A stretch of 62,770 nucleotides of DNA, taken from Acidimicrobiaceae bacterium. Lineage in GTDB: Bacteria > Actinomycetota > Acidimicrobiia > Acidimicrobiales > RAAP-2. Below, one piece after another: positions 1-9,579 of the stretch; within the stretch, counting starts at the first letter, position 1, and each line of letters begins with the position of its first letter. Position numbers and translations under genes: made by a program. Where the stretch lies: positions 1 to 62,770 of the forward strand of contig DAIEHI010000092.1 in assembly GCA_027355725.1 (NCBI GenBank), in the 5' to 3' direction. The notes beneath the pieces are model-generated. The model searched no databases. It saw only the letters and a list, made by a program, of their open reading frames with translations, and was not told where the DNA came from.

Positions 1-328
1 AGCGAAAGCAGTCGATTTACTGGACCCTGTGGCGGGTGATCCAGTAATAGTGAGTTGGATCAATGCTTGGCACCTGCGGTACCGCGAGGCGAAGCCGATA
101 GTGTTGACGTGAGAGTTCGCATCGCGTTTTGGGGTTGGTGGTTTTGTTGCCAAGCAATGGGTGCGAGATCGCGCCTGTACCTGAATTGAACCGGGGTGGG
201 GGATGACTTCGCGCCATTTTGGTTTCATGATTGGAGTGACGGATGGCTTGGCGAAGTACTTTTAGAGCGCGTTACGAAGTTCGCTCGAAACCATCTTCGG
301 TATTCGTTGACCCGTACGGGCTCTTCGT
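1..328. other. Upstream region without a supported gene
   Basis: I see no convincing coding region here; short frames on the minus strand have no recognisable protein features. There is an inverted repeat with 8-base arms (17-24 TTACTGGA and 40-47 TCCAGTAA) separated by 15 bases. It could be a hairpin ending a gene to the left of the window or a regulator site. No U-tract follows it. The phosphorylase gene that begins at 329 has no clear Shine-Dalgarno sequence. Confidence 0.4.
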
Positions 329-2713
329 ATGATCGAACACCCCAATTACGCCACTGAGCCGTGGCGCGTGCGCGAGACCGCGTTGGACCTGGATGTTCTA
401 GCGCAAAGTGAATCCCTGTTCGCACTCTCCAACGGTCATATCGGATGGCGAGGCAACTTGGAGGAAGGTGACCCGTACGGGCTTTCGGGTTCGTACCTGA
501 ACGGTGTACACGAACTTCGACCTTTGCCGTACGCCGAAGCAGGGTACGGGTACCCCGAGATGGATCAGGTGATGGTCAACGTCACCAACGCCAAAGTGAT
601 CCGTTTGCAGGTTGATGATGAGCCCTTCGATGTTCGATACGGCGAACTGCACGAGCACGTGCGTACTCTGGAGCTTCGCGACGGTGTCCTTGATCGCCGC
701 CTCGAATGGTCCACGCCCTCGGGACGACGAGTACGCGTTTCTTCCACCCGCATGGTGTCGCTCGTACAGCGTTCGGTGGCGGCGATCCACTACGAAGTCG
801 AGGCCCTCGAGGATCAGGTGCGCATCGTCATCCAGTCAGAACTCGTGGCCAACGAGCCACCCCCGCCCGCGAGTGGAGACCCACGAGTCTCTGCGGTGCT
901 GAACGACCCGTGGAACTGTGAATATCAGGCCAGTGAGGGTCTGCGCTGTGAATTGGTGCACAGCACCAACATCAGCAAGTTGCGAGTGGCGGCGGCGATG
1001 GACCACGAGATCGATGGTCCCGCGACGATGAGTATGCACTGTGAGAGTTTCGAAGATCTCGGTCGAGTCACCATCACCGCGACCCTCGAGCCAGGGGAGA
1101 GACTTCGCGTCATCAAGTACGTTGCCTACGGCTGGTCGGCACAACGCTCGAAGGAAGCGCTTCGAGACCAAGTGGACGCGGCACTCGATGCGGCGTGTGA
1201 CGTGGGCTGGGACGGACTTCGTCGTCAACAACGCGAATTCCTTGATGACTTCTGGGACCGGGCCGACATTGAGATCGACGGCGACGACGAGATCCAACAG
1301 GCTCTTCGATTCTCCTTGTTCCACGTGCTCTGCTCGGTGGTTCGAAGCGAACGAAGGGGTATTCCCGCAAAAGGGCTCACGGGTAATGGCTATGACGGTC
1401 ACGCCTTTTGGGACAGCGAAACCTTCGTACTCTCGGTACTGAGTTACACCATGCCTGAAGCAGTTAAACAAGCGTTGCAGTGGCGTCACGACACACTCGC
1501 CACGGCCGAGGAACGAGCAGCGAACATCGGTCTTAGTGGGGCCGCGTTCCCCTGGCGAACGATTACCGGGGCGGAGTGCTCCGCGTACTGGCCCGCGGGG
1601 ACGGCGGCGTTTCACGTTGGGGCCGATATCGCTGATGCGGTGCTGCGGTATCTGCACGCGAGCGGTGATGATGAGTTCGAGCGGGGCGCGGGGCTCGACC
1701 TGCTCGTCGCGACGGCTCGGCTGTGGCGCTCTTTGGGGCACTTCGACGTGTTGGGCGGCTTTCGCATCGACGGGGTCACCGGACCGGACGAGTACAGCGC
1801 CATTGTCGACAACAACATCTACACGAACCTCATGGCCCAACAGAATCTGTTCGCGGCGGCTGAGCTCGCTGAACGCCACGCTGAACGCGCCGGGTCACTC
1901 GACGTCGACGACATCGAGATCGCCGAGTGGCGTCGCGCGGGAGCGGCGATGGTGGTGCCTTTCGACCACGTGCTCGGTGTGCACGCCCAGAGCGAACGCT
2001 TCACCGATCACGAAGTGTGGGATTTTGAAGGTACCAGCGAGGACGAGTACCCATTGTTGTTGCATTTTCCTTACTTTCAGCTCTATCGCAAACAAGTGGT
2101 CAAGCAGGCTGATCTCGTGCTCGCGATGTATCTTCGAAGCGACGCCTTCAGCGCCGAGCTGAAGGCCCGAAACTTCGAGTACTACGAGAGACTGACGGTG
2201 CGTGACTCGTCGCTTTCGGCGTGCTGCCAGGCGGTGATCGCGGCCGAGGTTGGTCACCTCGCGCTCGCCTATGACTACCTTGGTGAAGCGGCCCTCATGG
2301 ACTTGAGGGACCTTGAGCACAACACCCGCGACGGCCTGCACATGGCCTCGCTCGCGGGTACGTGGATTGCGTTGGTGGCAGGACTTGGGGGGATGCGTGA
2401 AACTGACTCGAGACTGTCCTTCGCCCCACGACTTCCCGAGGGGATCACGCGGCTCTCGATCAACCTCGAGTTCCGCGGTCGTCGACTGCGGGTCGAGAGG
2501 ACGCGTGACGCAACCAGTTACCTGCTGAAGAGCGGCGACGAACTCGAGATGCTGCACTTTGATGAACCGTTCATCCTCACGTCTGGCGACGCCACCGTCT
2601 TCGATTCACCCGACCTCACGACCGAGACAGCGGGTCGCGCACCGAGTCAGCCGCACGCTCGAGCGCCACAGCATCGCGTGGCGCCCGTGGTGGCCAACAA
2701 TGAGGAGCACTAA
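329..2713 (+). CDS. Glycoside hydrolase family 65 disaccharide phosphorylase (trehalose/maltose/kojibiose phosphorylase-like)
   Basis: The 794-residue protein matches the length and layout of GH65 inverting phosphorylases: an N-terminal beta-sandwich (about 1-270), an (alpha/alpha)6 barrel (about 320-700) and a C-terminal beta domain. Seen motifs are GWRGNLEEG near residue 35, DGVTGPDEYS with the expected catalytic acid Glu488, and VKQADLVL near 595, a phosphate-site region in the family. Such enzymes convert an alpha-disaccharide plus phosphate to beta-glucose-1-phosphate and a sugar. The stop overlaps the start of the mutase-like gene (TAATG), so the two are coupled. From memory, the same pairing occurs in mycobacteria (Rv3401/Rv3400). 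The exact disaccharide cannot be read from the sequence. No signal peptide, so cytoplasmic. Confidence 0.9.
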   Translation: MIEHPNYATEPWRVRETALDLDVLAQSESLFALSNGHIGWRGNLEEGDPYGLSGSYLNGVHELRPLPYAEAGYGYPEMDQVMVNVTNAKVIRLQVDDEPFDVRYGELHEHVRTLELRDGVLDRRLEWSTPSGRRVRVSSTRMVSLVQRSVAAIHYEVEALEDQVRIVIQSELVANEPPPPASGDPRVSAVLNDPWNCEYQASEGLRCELVHSTNISKLRVAAAMDHEIDGPATMSMHCESFEDLGRVTITATLEPGERLRVIKYVAYGWSAQRSKEALRDQVDAALDAACDVGWDGLRRQQREFLDDFWDRADIEIDGDDEIQQALRFSLFHVLCSVVRSERRGIPAKGLTGNGYDGHAFWDSETFVLSVLSYTMPEAVKQALQWRHDTLATAEERAANIGLSGAAFPWRTITGAECSAYWPAGTAAFHVGADIADAVLRYLHASGDDEFERGAGLDLLVATARLWRSLGHFDVLGGFRIDGVTGPDEYSAIVDNNIYTNLMAQQNLFAAAELAERHAERAGSLDVDDIEIAEWRRAGAAMVVPFDHVLGVHAQSERFTDHEVWDFEGTSEDEYPLLLHFPYFQLYRKQVVKQADLVLAMYLRSDAFSAELKARNFEYYERLTVRDSSLSACCQAVIAAEVGHLALAYDYLGEAALMDLRDLEHNTRDGLHMASLAGTWIALVAGLGGMRETDSRLSFAPRLPEGITRLSINLEFRGRRLRVERTRDATSYLLKSGDELEMLHFDEPFILTSGDATVFDSPDLTTETAGRAPSQPHARAPQHRVAPVVANNEEH

Positions 2714-3501
2714 TGAGTTCAACATCATCTGAACCGAAGGGGACCGTCGACCTCGGTGCTTACGCCGCGTGGCTCTTTGACATGGACGGCGTCTTGACCA
2801 AGACCGCGGCCGTGCACGCGGCTGCGTGGAAGCAGGCGTTCGACGATTTTCTCAAGAGCGAAGCCGCGAGTTCGGGTTCGACGTTCGTTCCCTTCGACAT
2901 CGAAGCGGATTACGAGAAGTACGTCGATGGTGAGCCTCGTGAGGATGGCGTTCGAAACTTCCTCGCCTCACGCGGCATCACGCTTCCAGAAGGCACTGAT
3001 GAGGATGGTCCTGATACGAGGAGCGTCAAGGGTTTGGGTAATCGCAAGAACGACCTGGTGCTCGAAGTGATGAAGAGAGACGGTGTCGGCGTCTATGAAG
3101 GCGTGGTGGCGCTCGTGGGGGAACTGAAAGGTCTCAGCGTCAAGGTGGCGGTCATCTCGGCCAGCGAGAACACCAAGGCGGCCCTCAAGTCAGCGGGCAT
3201 ACTTCAGATGTTTGACGCGGTAGTGGACGGTCATGTCGTGAAGGATCGTCACCTGCTCGGTAAGCCCGCACCTGACAGCTTTCTCGAGGGCGCTCGCGTG
3301 CTGGGCGTCTCGTTCGAGCACGCCGTGGTCATCGAGGATGCTCTCGCGGGCGTGGCCGCCGGGCGGGCGGGAAACTTCGCGCTCGTGATCGGGGTGGACC
3401 ACCATGATGGGCCGAGCGCCCACGACTACGCTGATCAACTTCGCCTCCACGGTGCCGACGTGGTGGTGACGAGTCTCGCGCATCTTCTGGGTCCGAGCTA
3501 A
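2713..3501 (+). CDS. Beta-phosphoglucomutase-family HAD hydrolase
   Basis: A 262-residue HAD-superfamily protein. The nucleophile motif FDMDGVLT gives Asp23 and Asp25; a long cap domain follows (about 35-150). Later elements are VISAS (motif II region), GKPAPD (motif III Lys) and VIEDALAGVAAGRAG (motif IV acidic residues). This is the signature of beta-phosphoglucomutase-like enzymes, which interconvert beta-glucose-1-phosphate and glucose-6-phosphate. It starts inside the stop of the GH65 gene, so it probably handles that enzyme's product. The cap is longer than in the classical Lactococcus enzyme, as in actinobacterial members. Whether it acts as a mutase or a phosphatase is inferred from context. 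Confidence 0.88.
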   Translation: MSSTSSEPKGTVDLGAYAAWLFDMDGVLTKTAAVHAAAWKQAFDDFLKSEAASSGSTFVPFDIEADYEKYVDGEPREDGVRNFLASRGITLPEGTDEDGPDTRSVKGLGNRKNDLVLEVMKRDGVGVYEGVVALVGELKGLSVKVAVISASENTKAALKSAGILQMFDAVVDGHVVKDRHLLGKPAPDSFLEGARVLGVSFEHAVVIEDALAGVAAGRAGNFALVIGVDHHDGPSAHDYADQLRLHGADVVVTSLAHLLGPS

Positions 3502-3576
3502 TCATCGGGTGTTTCGCGCACGGCTTCGAAGTTCGACGCTTGACCGAGACCGCTCACGTGGGCGTCAGAGCGCCGA

Positions 3577-5028
3577 TCACGATCCCTGGGGTAAGCACCA
3601 TTCATTTGGCGTAACGATCTTCTCAATCGCCTCAGGCCCCCAGCTCCCCTTCGCGTAGGACTGCACGAGCCCCGGGTCCTCGAGCAGCGGCGCTGCGACC
3701 TCCCAGAGTCGTTCAATACCGTCGGACCTCGTGAACAGGGCGCGATTGCCGAGCATGGCTTCGAGGATGAGGTGTTCGTACGCTTCGAGGTTGTTGGCTG
3801 CGCGAAACGAATCCTTGTAGTGAAACGTCATCTCGGCTGAGTCAAGGTGCATGTGGGGGCCGGGTTCTTTCGCCAAGAAGTGCGCGTGGATCGATCCGGG
3901 GTCGGCGAAGTCCACGATCAGCCGGTTACCGCGCCATTTGGGTTCCGAAGCACCCGTCGGGAAGAGCCGCATGACAGGTTCATCGAAGCCAATGGTGATG
4001 ACTTGTCTACTCTGCGCCAGACACTTGCCCGTTCGAAGATAGAAGGGGACTCCCTTCCAGCGAGTGTTCTCCACTTCGGCGCGCAGCGCGACGAAGGTCT
4101 CAGTCTGGGAGTCGGGGGCCACTCCGTGCTCGTCTCGGTAGCCGTCATACTGTCCGCGAACGACGTTGGTCGGATCTATCGGGCGAAGCGTCTGGAAGAC
4201 CTTGTGGACTTCGTCGCGAAGGGGTCCGGCGTCGAGGCTTGTGGGTTGTTCCATTGCGATGAAGCCGAGCACTTGGAAGAGGTGGCTTACCACCATGTCG
4301 CGAAACGCCCCGGTCTCTTCGTAGAAGGCGCCGCGGTTCTCAATCGAAAGCGTCTCGGGCACGTCGATCTGCACGTATCGCACGTGGTCTCTGTTCCACA
4401 GGGGTTCAAAGAGGCGATTCGCGAAACGAAGGGCGAGGATGTTGTCGATCGACTCCTTGCCGAGGAAGTGATCGATGCGAAAGACCTGGGTCTCTTCGAA
4501 GTTGGCCTTGATCACCGTATTGAGATGGCGAGCGGAGGCGAGGTCCACGCCGAAGGGCTTTTCGCAGATGATCCGCGAGTTCTCGTTCAACTGGGCAGCG
4601 CCCAAGGCTTCGACCATGGCGAGCACCGCGTCGGGTGGGACGGCGAGGTGAAAGAGGCGAGCGACGCTGCCACCAATGTGGGCTTCGGCGACGCTAATGG
4701 CGCGCTGCAACTCGCCAAAGTCGTCGGGGTCCGAGACTGCGAACGACAGCGAGGCTTCGAAGTCCTCCCATAATTTGCCCTCGGGTTGATTCGATCCGAA
4801 CTGTCGCACGGCATCTCGCGCGTAGGTGCGAAACGCATCGGTGCCCATGGCGTACTGCGAAGGCGCCGATCCGATGATTCGGTAGCGCTCGGGCAAGAGG
4901 CCCGCCACGGCGAGGTGAAAGAGACCTGGGATGATCTTTCGTTTGGCGAGATCGCCGGTGGCGCCGAAAAGGACGATGACGTGGTTCTCTGGGACCTCGT
5001 AGTCCGGGTCGATACTGGGTGTGTTCAT
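3577..5028 (-). CDS. zwf: Glucose-6-phosphate 1-dehydrogenase
   Basis: Oxidises glucose-6-phosphate to 6-phosphogluconolactone with NADP+. The N-terminal Rossmann motif FGATGDLAKRKIIPGL and the active-site motif RIDHFLGKES near residue 180 are intact, and about 483 residues is normal length. It is the last gene of the pgi-gnd-pgl-rpiA-zwf operon. The start is given as ATG at 5028, sharing a base with the rpiA stop (TGATG), with GGAG about seven bases upstream; a GTG one codon earlier (5031) is also possible. Unlike many actinobacteria there is no opcA beside it. It converges with the phosphoglucomutase-like gene, leaving a 75-base gap. Confidence 0.96.
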   Translation of the reverse strand: MNTPSIDPDYEVPENHVIVLFGATGDLAKRKIIPGLFHLAVAGLLPERYRIIGSAPSQYAMGTDAFRTYARDAVRQFGSNQPEGKLWEDFEASLSFAVSDPDDFGELQRAISVAEAHIGGSVARLFHLAVPPDAVLAMVEALGAAQLNENSRIICEKPFGVDLASARHLNTVIKANFEETQVFRIDHFLGKESIDNILALRFANRLFEPLWNRDHVRYVQIDVPETLSIENRGAFYEETGAFRDMVVSHLFQVLGFIAMEQPTSLDAGPLRDEVHKVFQTLRPIDPTNVVRGQYDGYRDEHGVAPDSQTETFVALRAEVENTRWKGVPFYLRTGKCLAQSRQVITIGFDEPVMRLFPTGASEPKWRGNRLIVDFADPGSIHAHFLAKEPGPHMHLDSAEMTFHYKDSFRAANNLEAYEHLILEAMLGNRALFTRSDGIERLWEVAAPLLEDPGLVQSYAKGSWGPEAIEKIVTPNEWCLPQGS

Positions 5029-5675
5029 CACGTTGCTCCAATGTCTAATCGGTGCACTGTGGCACCCTTGGCGATGAGGATCTCGCTCGTCAGGCGAGGA
5101 CTGAAGATGCCGTGCTCGACCACCCCGGGTGTCATCGAGAGTCGTGCGTTGAGAGCTTGGGGGTCGGTGATCTCGCCGAGGTAGTCAGCGATCACGCCCC
5201 CGTCGGGGCTGAGGTCTACGTCACGAAGGCTCGAGGGCGCCAGACGTCGAAGTGTGGCCGCGACGCCGAAGGCGTGCAGTTCCAGCGGCACCGGCGCGCG
5301 AAGTTCGTCGACGAGTTTCGTGGAATCGCCGATTACGACGAAGCGCTCGGCTGACGCAGCGGCGATCTTCTCGCGCGTGTGGGCACCACCACCTCCCTTG
5401 ATGAGCCAGCCGCTCTCAAGGGCCTGATCGGCACCGTCGATGGCGAGGTCGAGGAAATCGAGCGTATCGAACGGTTCGACCATGAGTCCGAGGGATCTGG
5501 CAGAGTGCTCGGTGCCTGGTGAGGTCGCCACATAGACAACTCGTGGTCGCAGTCTCGAAAGAGCGGCGAGGAGATAGGCCACGGTAGTCCCGGTGCCAAG
5601 GCCCACCCGCATTCCATCCCTGACCATCTCAGCCGCCGCGTGAGCGGCAAGTCGCTTTTCGTCCTCGACGCTCAT
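5028..5675 (-). CDS. rpiA: Ribose-5-phosphate isomerase A
   Basis: Interconverts ribose-5-phosphate and ribulose-5-phosphate. RpiA features are LGTGTTVAYLL near residue 25, the IDGADQ motif, IKGGGGAHTREKI, and a C-terminal LIAKGATVHRL segment. The reading frame extends further upstream, but ATG 5675 (MSVEDEKRLAAH) is chosen: it overlaps the pgl stop by four bases (ATGA) and gives 215 residues, the usual size, while the upstream extension is Arg/Ser-rich and lies antisense-like inside pgl. Its substrate is the product of Gnd from the same operon. Confidence 0.93.
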   Translation of the reverse strand: MSVEDEKRLAAHAAAEMVRDGMRVGLGTGTTVAYLLAALSRLRPRVVYVATSPGTEHSARSLGLMVEPFDTLDFLDLAIDGADQALESGWLIKGGGGAHTREKIAAASAERFVVIGDSTKLVDELRAPVPLELHAFGVAATLRRLAPSSLRDVDLSPDGGVIADYLGEITDPQALNARLSMTPGVVEHGIFSPRLTSEILIAKGATVHRLDIGAT

Positions 5676-6331
5676 GTATCCAGTGCGCTCGGGTCGGCGA
5701 TGATGAGGGAGCGACTGGACACCACTCGGCCCGCGGGGATAGAGGCGTCGCCCGCGAGGAGTCGCGCCAGTGCGTCGCGCTGGTCGTGGCCCGTGATCAG
5801 CCACAAAAGCTGCTCGCTTCGAGCGAGCGCAGGGTAGGTCAGGGTCATGCGACGATGACCTTGGTACGCACTCGTCGCCGAGACAAGTCGGTCCGTGACC
5901 TCGAGCACTGGATCGTCGGGGATCAGCGAGGCAGTGTGACCATCTGGACCGAGGCCGAGGTGAATGAGATCGAACCAATCGGGAAGGTGCGCTTCGTAAT
6001 CGCGCGAGCCTTTGACGAGGTCGTGTTCGACGGGCATGGCGACGATGTTCGCCTCGATTGTTCCAAGACTACGTTGAAGGTTCGTGAGGTTACGCTCGGC
6101 GCTTTGAGCGCGGACCGCACGCTCGTCGACCTGGTAGATCGTCGTCAGCGCCCAGGGCATGGGCATCGTCGTGAGAGCCTCGAACATCGGCCAGGGCGTG
6201 TGACCACCACTTACGGCCATGGAAAATGTCCCCTTGGCCAAAATCGCCTGCTCGGCTCGTTCGACAATGAACGCCGCTGCCCTGTGGGCAGCGCTCGCCG
6301 CAGTATCGAATGCTCGAAGTTCGTGAAGCAT
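5672..6331 (-). CDS. pgl: 6-phosphogluconolactonase
   Basis: Hydrolyses 6-phosphogluconolactone, the product of Zwf, to 6-phosphogluconate. The 219-residue protein is of the NagB-like DevB/SOL type: FSMAVSGGHTPWPMFEAL near residue 40, YQVDERAV (the usual DER motif) and LGLGPDGHTASLIPD near 145. Start ATG 6331 shares its T with the gnd stop (TGATG). Its position between gnd and rpiA makes the operon a complete oxidative pentose phosphate set. Confidence 0.93.
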   Translation of the reverse strand: MLHELRAFDTAASAAHRAAAFIVERAEQAILAKGTFSMAVSGGHTPWPMFEALTTMPMPWALTTIYQVDERAVRAQSAERNLTNLQRSLGTIEANIVAMPVEHDLVKGSRDYEAHLPDWFDLIHLGLGPDGHTASLIPDDPVLEVTDRLVSATSAYQGHRRMTLTYPALARSEQLLWLITGHDQRDALARLLAGDASIPAGRVVSSRSLIIADPSALDT

Positions 6332-7362
6332 CAGGATGGCTTTTCGACGTGCCCGCCGAACTCTGAACGCATGGCTGACAGGACTTTCGCAGTGAACTCA
6401 CCTTCTCCACGAGATTCGTAGCGTTGCCATAGGGCGGCACTGATCACCGGTGCGGGCACCGACTCGTTGATCGCCGCCTCGACAGTCCAGCGACCCTCGC
6501 CGGAATCCGAGACGCGCCCACTGAACCCGTCGAGCTCGGGCGAGCGGGCGAGCGCGTCCGCAGTGAGATCGATCAACCAGGAACTAACGACCGATCCGTG
6601 TCGCCACACCTCGGCGACCTCCGCGACGTCGATGTCAAATGAGTAGAACTCCGGATCACGAAGTGGGGTCGTCTCGGCGTCGGCACTCACGCGCGTGAGC
6701 CCGACGTTGGCGTGCTTGATGATGCTCAGTCCCTCGGCGATCGACGCCATCATCCCGTATTCGACGCCGTTGTGCACCATCTTGACGAAGTGACCCGCGC
6801 CATTCGGGCCGCAGTGCAGGTACCCCTCGGGCGCCGTGCCGCTGCTTCGAGTACGCCCCGGCGTTGGCTCGGTGCCATCTTGGCCAGGAGCGATTGTCTT
6901 GAAGATCGGATCAAGATGAGCCACCACCGAAGTCTCACCACCGATCATGAGGCTGTAGCCGCGCTCCAAGCCCCACACACCCCCGCTCGTACCGCAATCG
7001 ACGTAGTGGACTCCGTGTTCGGCGAGCTTCGCAGCCCGGGTGATGTCGTCTTGGTAGTAGGAATTACCGCCATCGATGATGACGTCACCACTTGAGAGAT
7101 GTGGGATCAGATCGTCAAGAGCACTCTCGGTGATCGCCGCGGGCAACATCAGCCAGATGGCGCGAGGCGCATCGAGTTTCGCCACGAGGTCCTCGAGCGA
7201 CGACGCGCCGACGATGCCTTCACCCTCGAGCGCCCGCACGGCGCTCGAGTTCACGTCAAAGACCACGCTGCGGTGACCGTCGCGCACTAGTCGGTGCACG
7301 AGGTTCGCCCCCATTCGCCCAAGGCCCACCATTCCCAACTGCATTGGTCTGTTCGTCGTCAC
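6331..7362 (-). CDS. gnd: 6-phosphogluconate dehydrogenase (decarboxylating), short type
   Basis: Converts 6-phosphogluconate to ribulose-5-phosphate and CO2. GLGRMGANLVHRLVRDG is the N-terminal dinucleotide fold; IDGGNSYYQDD, CGTSGGVWGLERGYSLMIGG and GPNGAGHFVKMVHNGVEYG are the substrate and catalytic motifs. At 343 residues it belongs to the short (GntZ/YqeC-like) class, which lacks the long C-terminal tail and is often NAD-dependent; the cofactor here is not proven. GTG start one base after the pgi stop. A roughly 20-residue Pro/Gly/Thr-rich insert precedes the catalytic GPNGAGH motif. Confidence 0.93.
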   Translation of the reverse strand: MTTNRPMQLGMVGLGRMGANLVHRLVRDGHRSVVFDVNSSAVRALEGEGIVGASSLEDLVAKLDAPRAIWLMLPAAITESALDDLIPHLSSGDVIIDGGNSYYQDDITRAAKLAEHGVHYVDCGTSGGVWGLERGYSLMIGGETSVVAHLDPIFKTIAPGQDGTEPTPGRTRSSGTAPEGYLHCGPNGAGHFVKMVHNGVEYGMMASIAEGLSIIKHANVGLTRVSADAETTPLRDPEFYSFDIDVAEVAEVWRHGSVVSSWLIDLTADALARSPELDGFSGRVSDSGEGRWTVEAAINESVPAPVISAALWQRYESRGEGEFTAKVLSAMRSEFGGHVEKPS

Positions 7363-7363
7363 G

Positions 7364-9001
7364 TCAATCCTCGTTTCTCTTCAAGTGCCGATAGTGCCGT
7401 ATGAGGGCGTTGGTCGATGAATCGTGGGTGAGCGTAGGCTCGTCGTCGGCGCTGAGCTCGGGGATGATCTTGGTCGCCAGAACCTTGCCTAACTCAACAC
7501 CCCACTGATCAAAGGAGTCGATTCCCCACACGACGCCCTGGGTGAAGACCGAGTGCTCATAGAGCGCGATCAGTGAACCGAGCAAGCGCGGTGTCAAGAC
7601 CTCGGCGAGCAGGACGTTGGTTGGTCGATTGCCCTCCATAACCCGGTGTGCCACCACGTCGTCTGGCGTGCCTTCGCCACGGACTTCAGCTTCGGTCTTT
7701 CCAAAGGCGAGCGCCTCGGCCTGAGCGAAGACGTTTGATGAGAGTATGTCGTGGTGTTCGCCGAGCGCATTGAGACTCTTGGCGAAGCCAATGAGGTCAA
7801 CGGGGACGATCGTTGTGCCTTGGTGGAGCAGTTGATAGAAACTGTGCTGTCCATTCGTACCGGGTTCACCCCAGTAGAGCGGACCAGTCTGGTAGTCGAT
7901 CGTTTCGCCGTCGAGCGTGACGTGCTTACCGTTTGACTCCATGGTGAGTTGTTGCAGGTAGGCCGGAAATCGTTTGAGATATTGCTCGTAGGGCATCACC
8001 CCCACCGTTGGGCAACCGAGGAAATTGCGGTTCCACACGCCGAGCATCCCCATCAGCACAGGAAGATTGCGCGCGAAGGGGGCGGTTCGAAAATGTTCGT
8101 CCATGGCGTGAAAGCCCGAGAGCATCTCGTAGAAGTTGTCGGGCCCGATGGCGATCATCGTGGAAAGTCCTATGGCGCTGTCCATTGAATAGCGCCCGCC
8201 GACCCAGTCCCAGAAGCCGAACATGTTGGCGGTGTCGATGCCGAATGCGGAGACCGCCTGCGCATTGGTCGAGACCGCGACGAAGTGTCGCGCAATAGCC
8301 TTCTCGCTGCCCGTGTGCTCAATGAGCCACGCCCGAGCGGAGTGAGCGTTGGTGAGTGTCTCGAGTGTGGTGAAGGTCTTTGAAGAGATGATGAACAGCG
8401 TCTCGTCGGCGTCAAGGTCGCCAAGTGCCTCTGTGAGGTCGCTCGCGTCGACGTTCGAGACGAACCGGAACCTGAGGTCTCGCTTACTGTAGTGACGAAG
8501 GGCCTCGTAGGCCATGACGGGACCCAGGTCGGAGCCGCCGATCCCGACGTTCACGATGTTGCGGATTGGCTTGCCGCGATAACCCATCCACTCGCCACCA
8601 CGAATCTGATTGGCGAAACTCGTCATATGGTCAATGACGGCGTGCACCTGCTCGACAACGTCGTGTCCATCCACCATCAATTGAGTCTCGACGGGCATTC
8701 GTAGGGCTACGTGGAGCACCGCTCGGTCCTCTGAGACGTTGATGTGCTGACCGGCGAACATTTGATCGCGGCGAGCGGCCACCCCCGACTCCTCGGCGAG
8801 ATCGAGCAGCAGACCAAGCGTCTCGTCGGTGACGCGATTCTTGGAGTAGTCGAGGTAGATCCCATTGGCCTCCGCGTGCAGACGTTCACCGCGGTGCGGA
8901 TCGTCGGCGAATATCTCACGAAGATGTCGTGAGCCAATGTGGAGACAGTGATCTTCCAACTTCTTCCAGGCTGAACGTTGGCGCAAAGGGGGAATACTCA
9001 C
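7364..9001 (-). CDS. pgi: Glucose-6-phosphate isomerase
   Basis: Interconverts glucose-6-phosphate and fructose-6-phosphate, and heads the five-gene operon. [17 protein letters not shown] near residue 150, [14 protein letters not shown] near 205, [13 protein letters not shown] near 270, [14 protein letters not shown] with the catalytic Glu/His region near 350, and the C-terminal [10 protein letters not shown] motif are all present; 545 residues is full length. GTG start at 9001 with GAGGAG about five bases upstream. With isomerase and oxidative branch co-transcribed, fructose-6-phosphate can be cycled back into NADPH production. Confidence 0.96.
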   Translation of the reverse strand: MSIPPLRQRSAWKKLEDHCLHIGSRHLREIFADDPHRGERLHAEANGIYLDYSKNRVTDETLGLLLDLAEESGVAARRDQMFAGQHINVSEDRAVLHVALRMPVETQLMVDGHDVVEQVHAVIDHMTSFANQIRGGEWMGYRGKPIRNIVNVGIGGSDLGPVMAYEALRHYSKRDLRFRFVSNVDASDLTEALGDLDADETLFIISSKTFTTLETLTNAHSARAWLIEHTGSEKAIARHFVAVSTNAQAVSAFGIDTANMFGFWDWVGGRYSMDSAIGLSTMIAIGPDNFYEMLSGFHAMDEHFRTAPFARNLPVLMGMLGVWNRNFLGCPTVGVMPYEQYLKRFPAYLQQLTMESNGKHVTLDGETIDYQTGPLYWGEPGTNGQHSFYQLLHQGTTIVPVDLIGFAKSLNALGEHHDILSSNVFAQAEALAFGKTEAEVRGEGTPDDVVAHRVMEGNRPTNVLLAEVLTPRLLGSLIALYEHSVFTQGVVWGIDSFDQWGVELGKVLATKIIPELSADDEPTLTHDSSTNALIRHYRHLKRNED

Positions 9002-9579
9002 GGGGTCTCCTCGGACTCGACTGATTGCGCCTCCATCCTTTCAAGAATTTGACACCTGTCGCGACTGCTCGACTTCGAAGGGGTCCTACGAGCATGGCTG
9101 TTAAGAGTGCTCGATCGTTGCACGACGACACCTAGGACAAAAGACACGTGCGTAGTGGTGCCGTCGAGCGATGCACTGTGGTCTGAAAACGCCAATCGTC
9201 GTTTCGCCTCGCCCGTCCACCCGCCAGCGTCGCGCACATCAGCCCGGTGTGACGGTGCGTGGTGATGCGAAGAATGCATGAATCCCCCGTTACCTGGCGT
9301 ACGTCGTGACTTCAGCGCAGTCGCAACACCTCGACCTTACGGGTTCGAATGCGAACGTTGCACAGGCGTGTGAACTCGAGAGTAATCATGTTGAATTCAA
9401 CACGGTATGCACCTAGGAACTCGGCGGGATTCTTCGGGCGATGCGTTGGAGGTTCGTGGTTGAGTGGCTCGCAATGAGAGTTATCGGTGACCAAGTCGAC
9501 GCTCTCGAGCGTCGGTCCTTCGCGCGCGGTGTGGTTGTGGTAGCGCTGTACGGTAGATGGGCAGAGATGAGGAGTGATT
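9002..9579. other. Divergent intergenic region (pgi operon / aminopeptidase)
   Basis: About 580 bases between the divergent starts of pgi and the aminopeptidase-like gene. Short frames on both strands show no protein family, and I do not call them. It should hold both promoters. The clearest element is the 14-base palindrome listed separately at 9389-9402. Confidence 0.5.
9389..9402. promoter_or_regulatory. 14-base perfect palindrome, candidate operator
   Basis: TGTTGAATTCAACA is an exact palindrome about 180 bases upstream of the aminopeptidase-like gene and about 390 upstream of pgi. A symmetric AT-rich site in a divergent promoter region is typical of dimeric repressors such as TetR or GntR proteins. 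No regulator gene is adjacent, so the factor is unknown. Confidence 0.3.

Noticed and set aside
836..1879. Long open frame (347 codons) antisense to the GH65 gene
   Set aside because: It is composed of Arg/Val-rich sequence without family features, while the plus strand encodes a full phosphorylase with catalytic motifs.
3847..4773. Open frame of 308 codons antisense to zwf
   Set aside because: A high-GC shadow; zwf motifs on the minus strand are complete.
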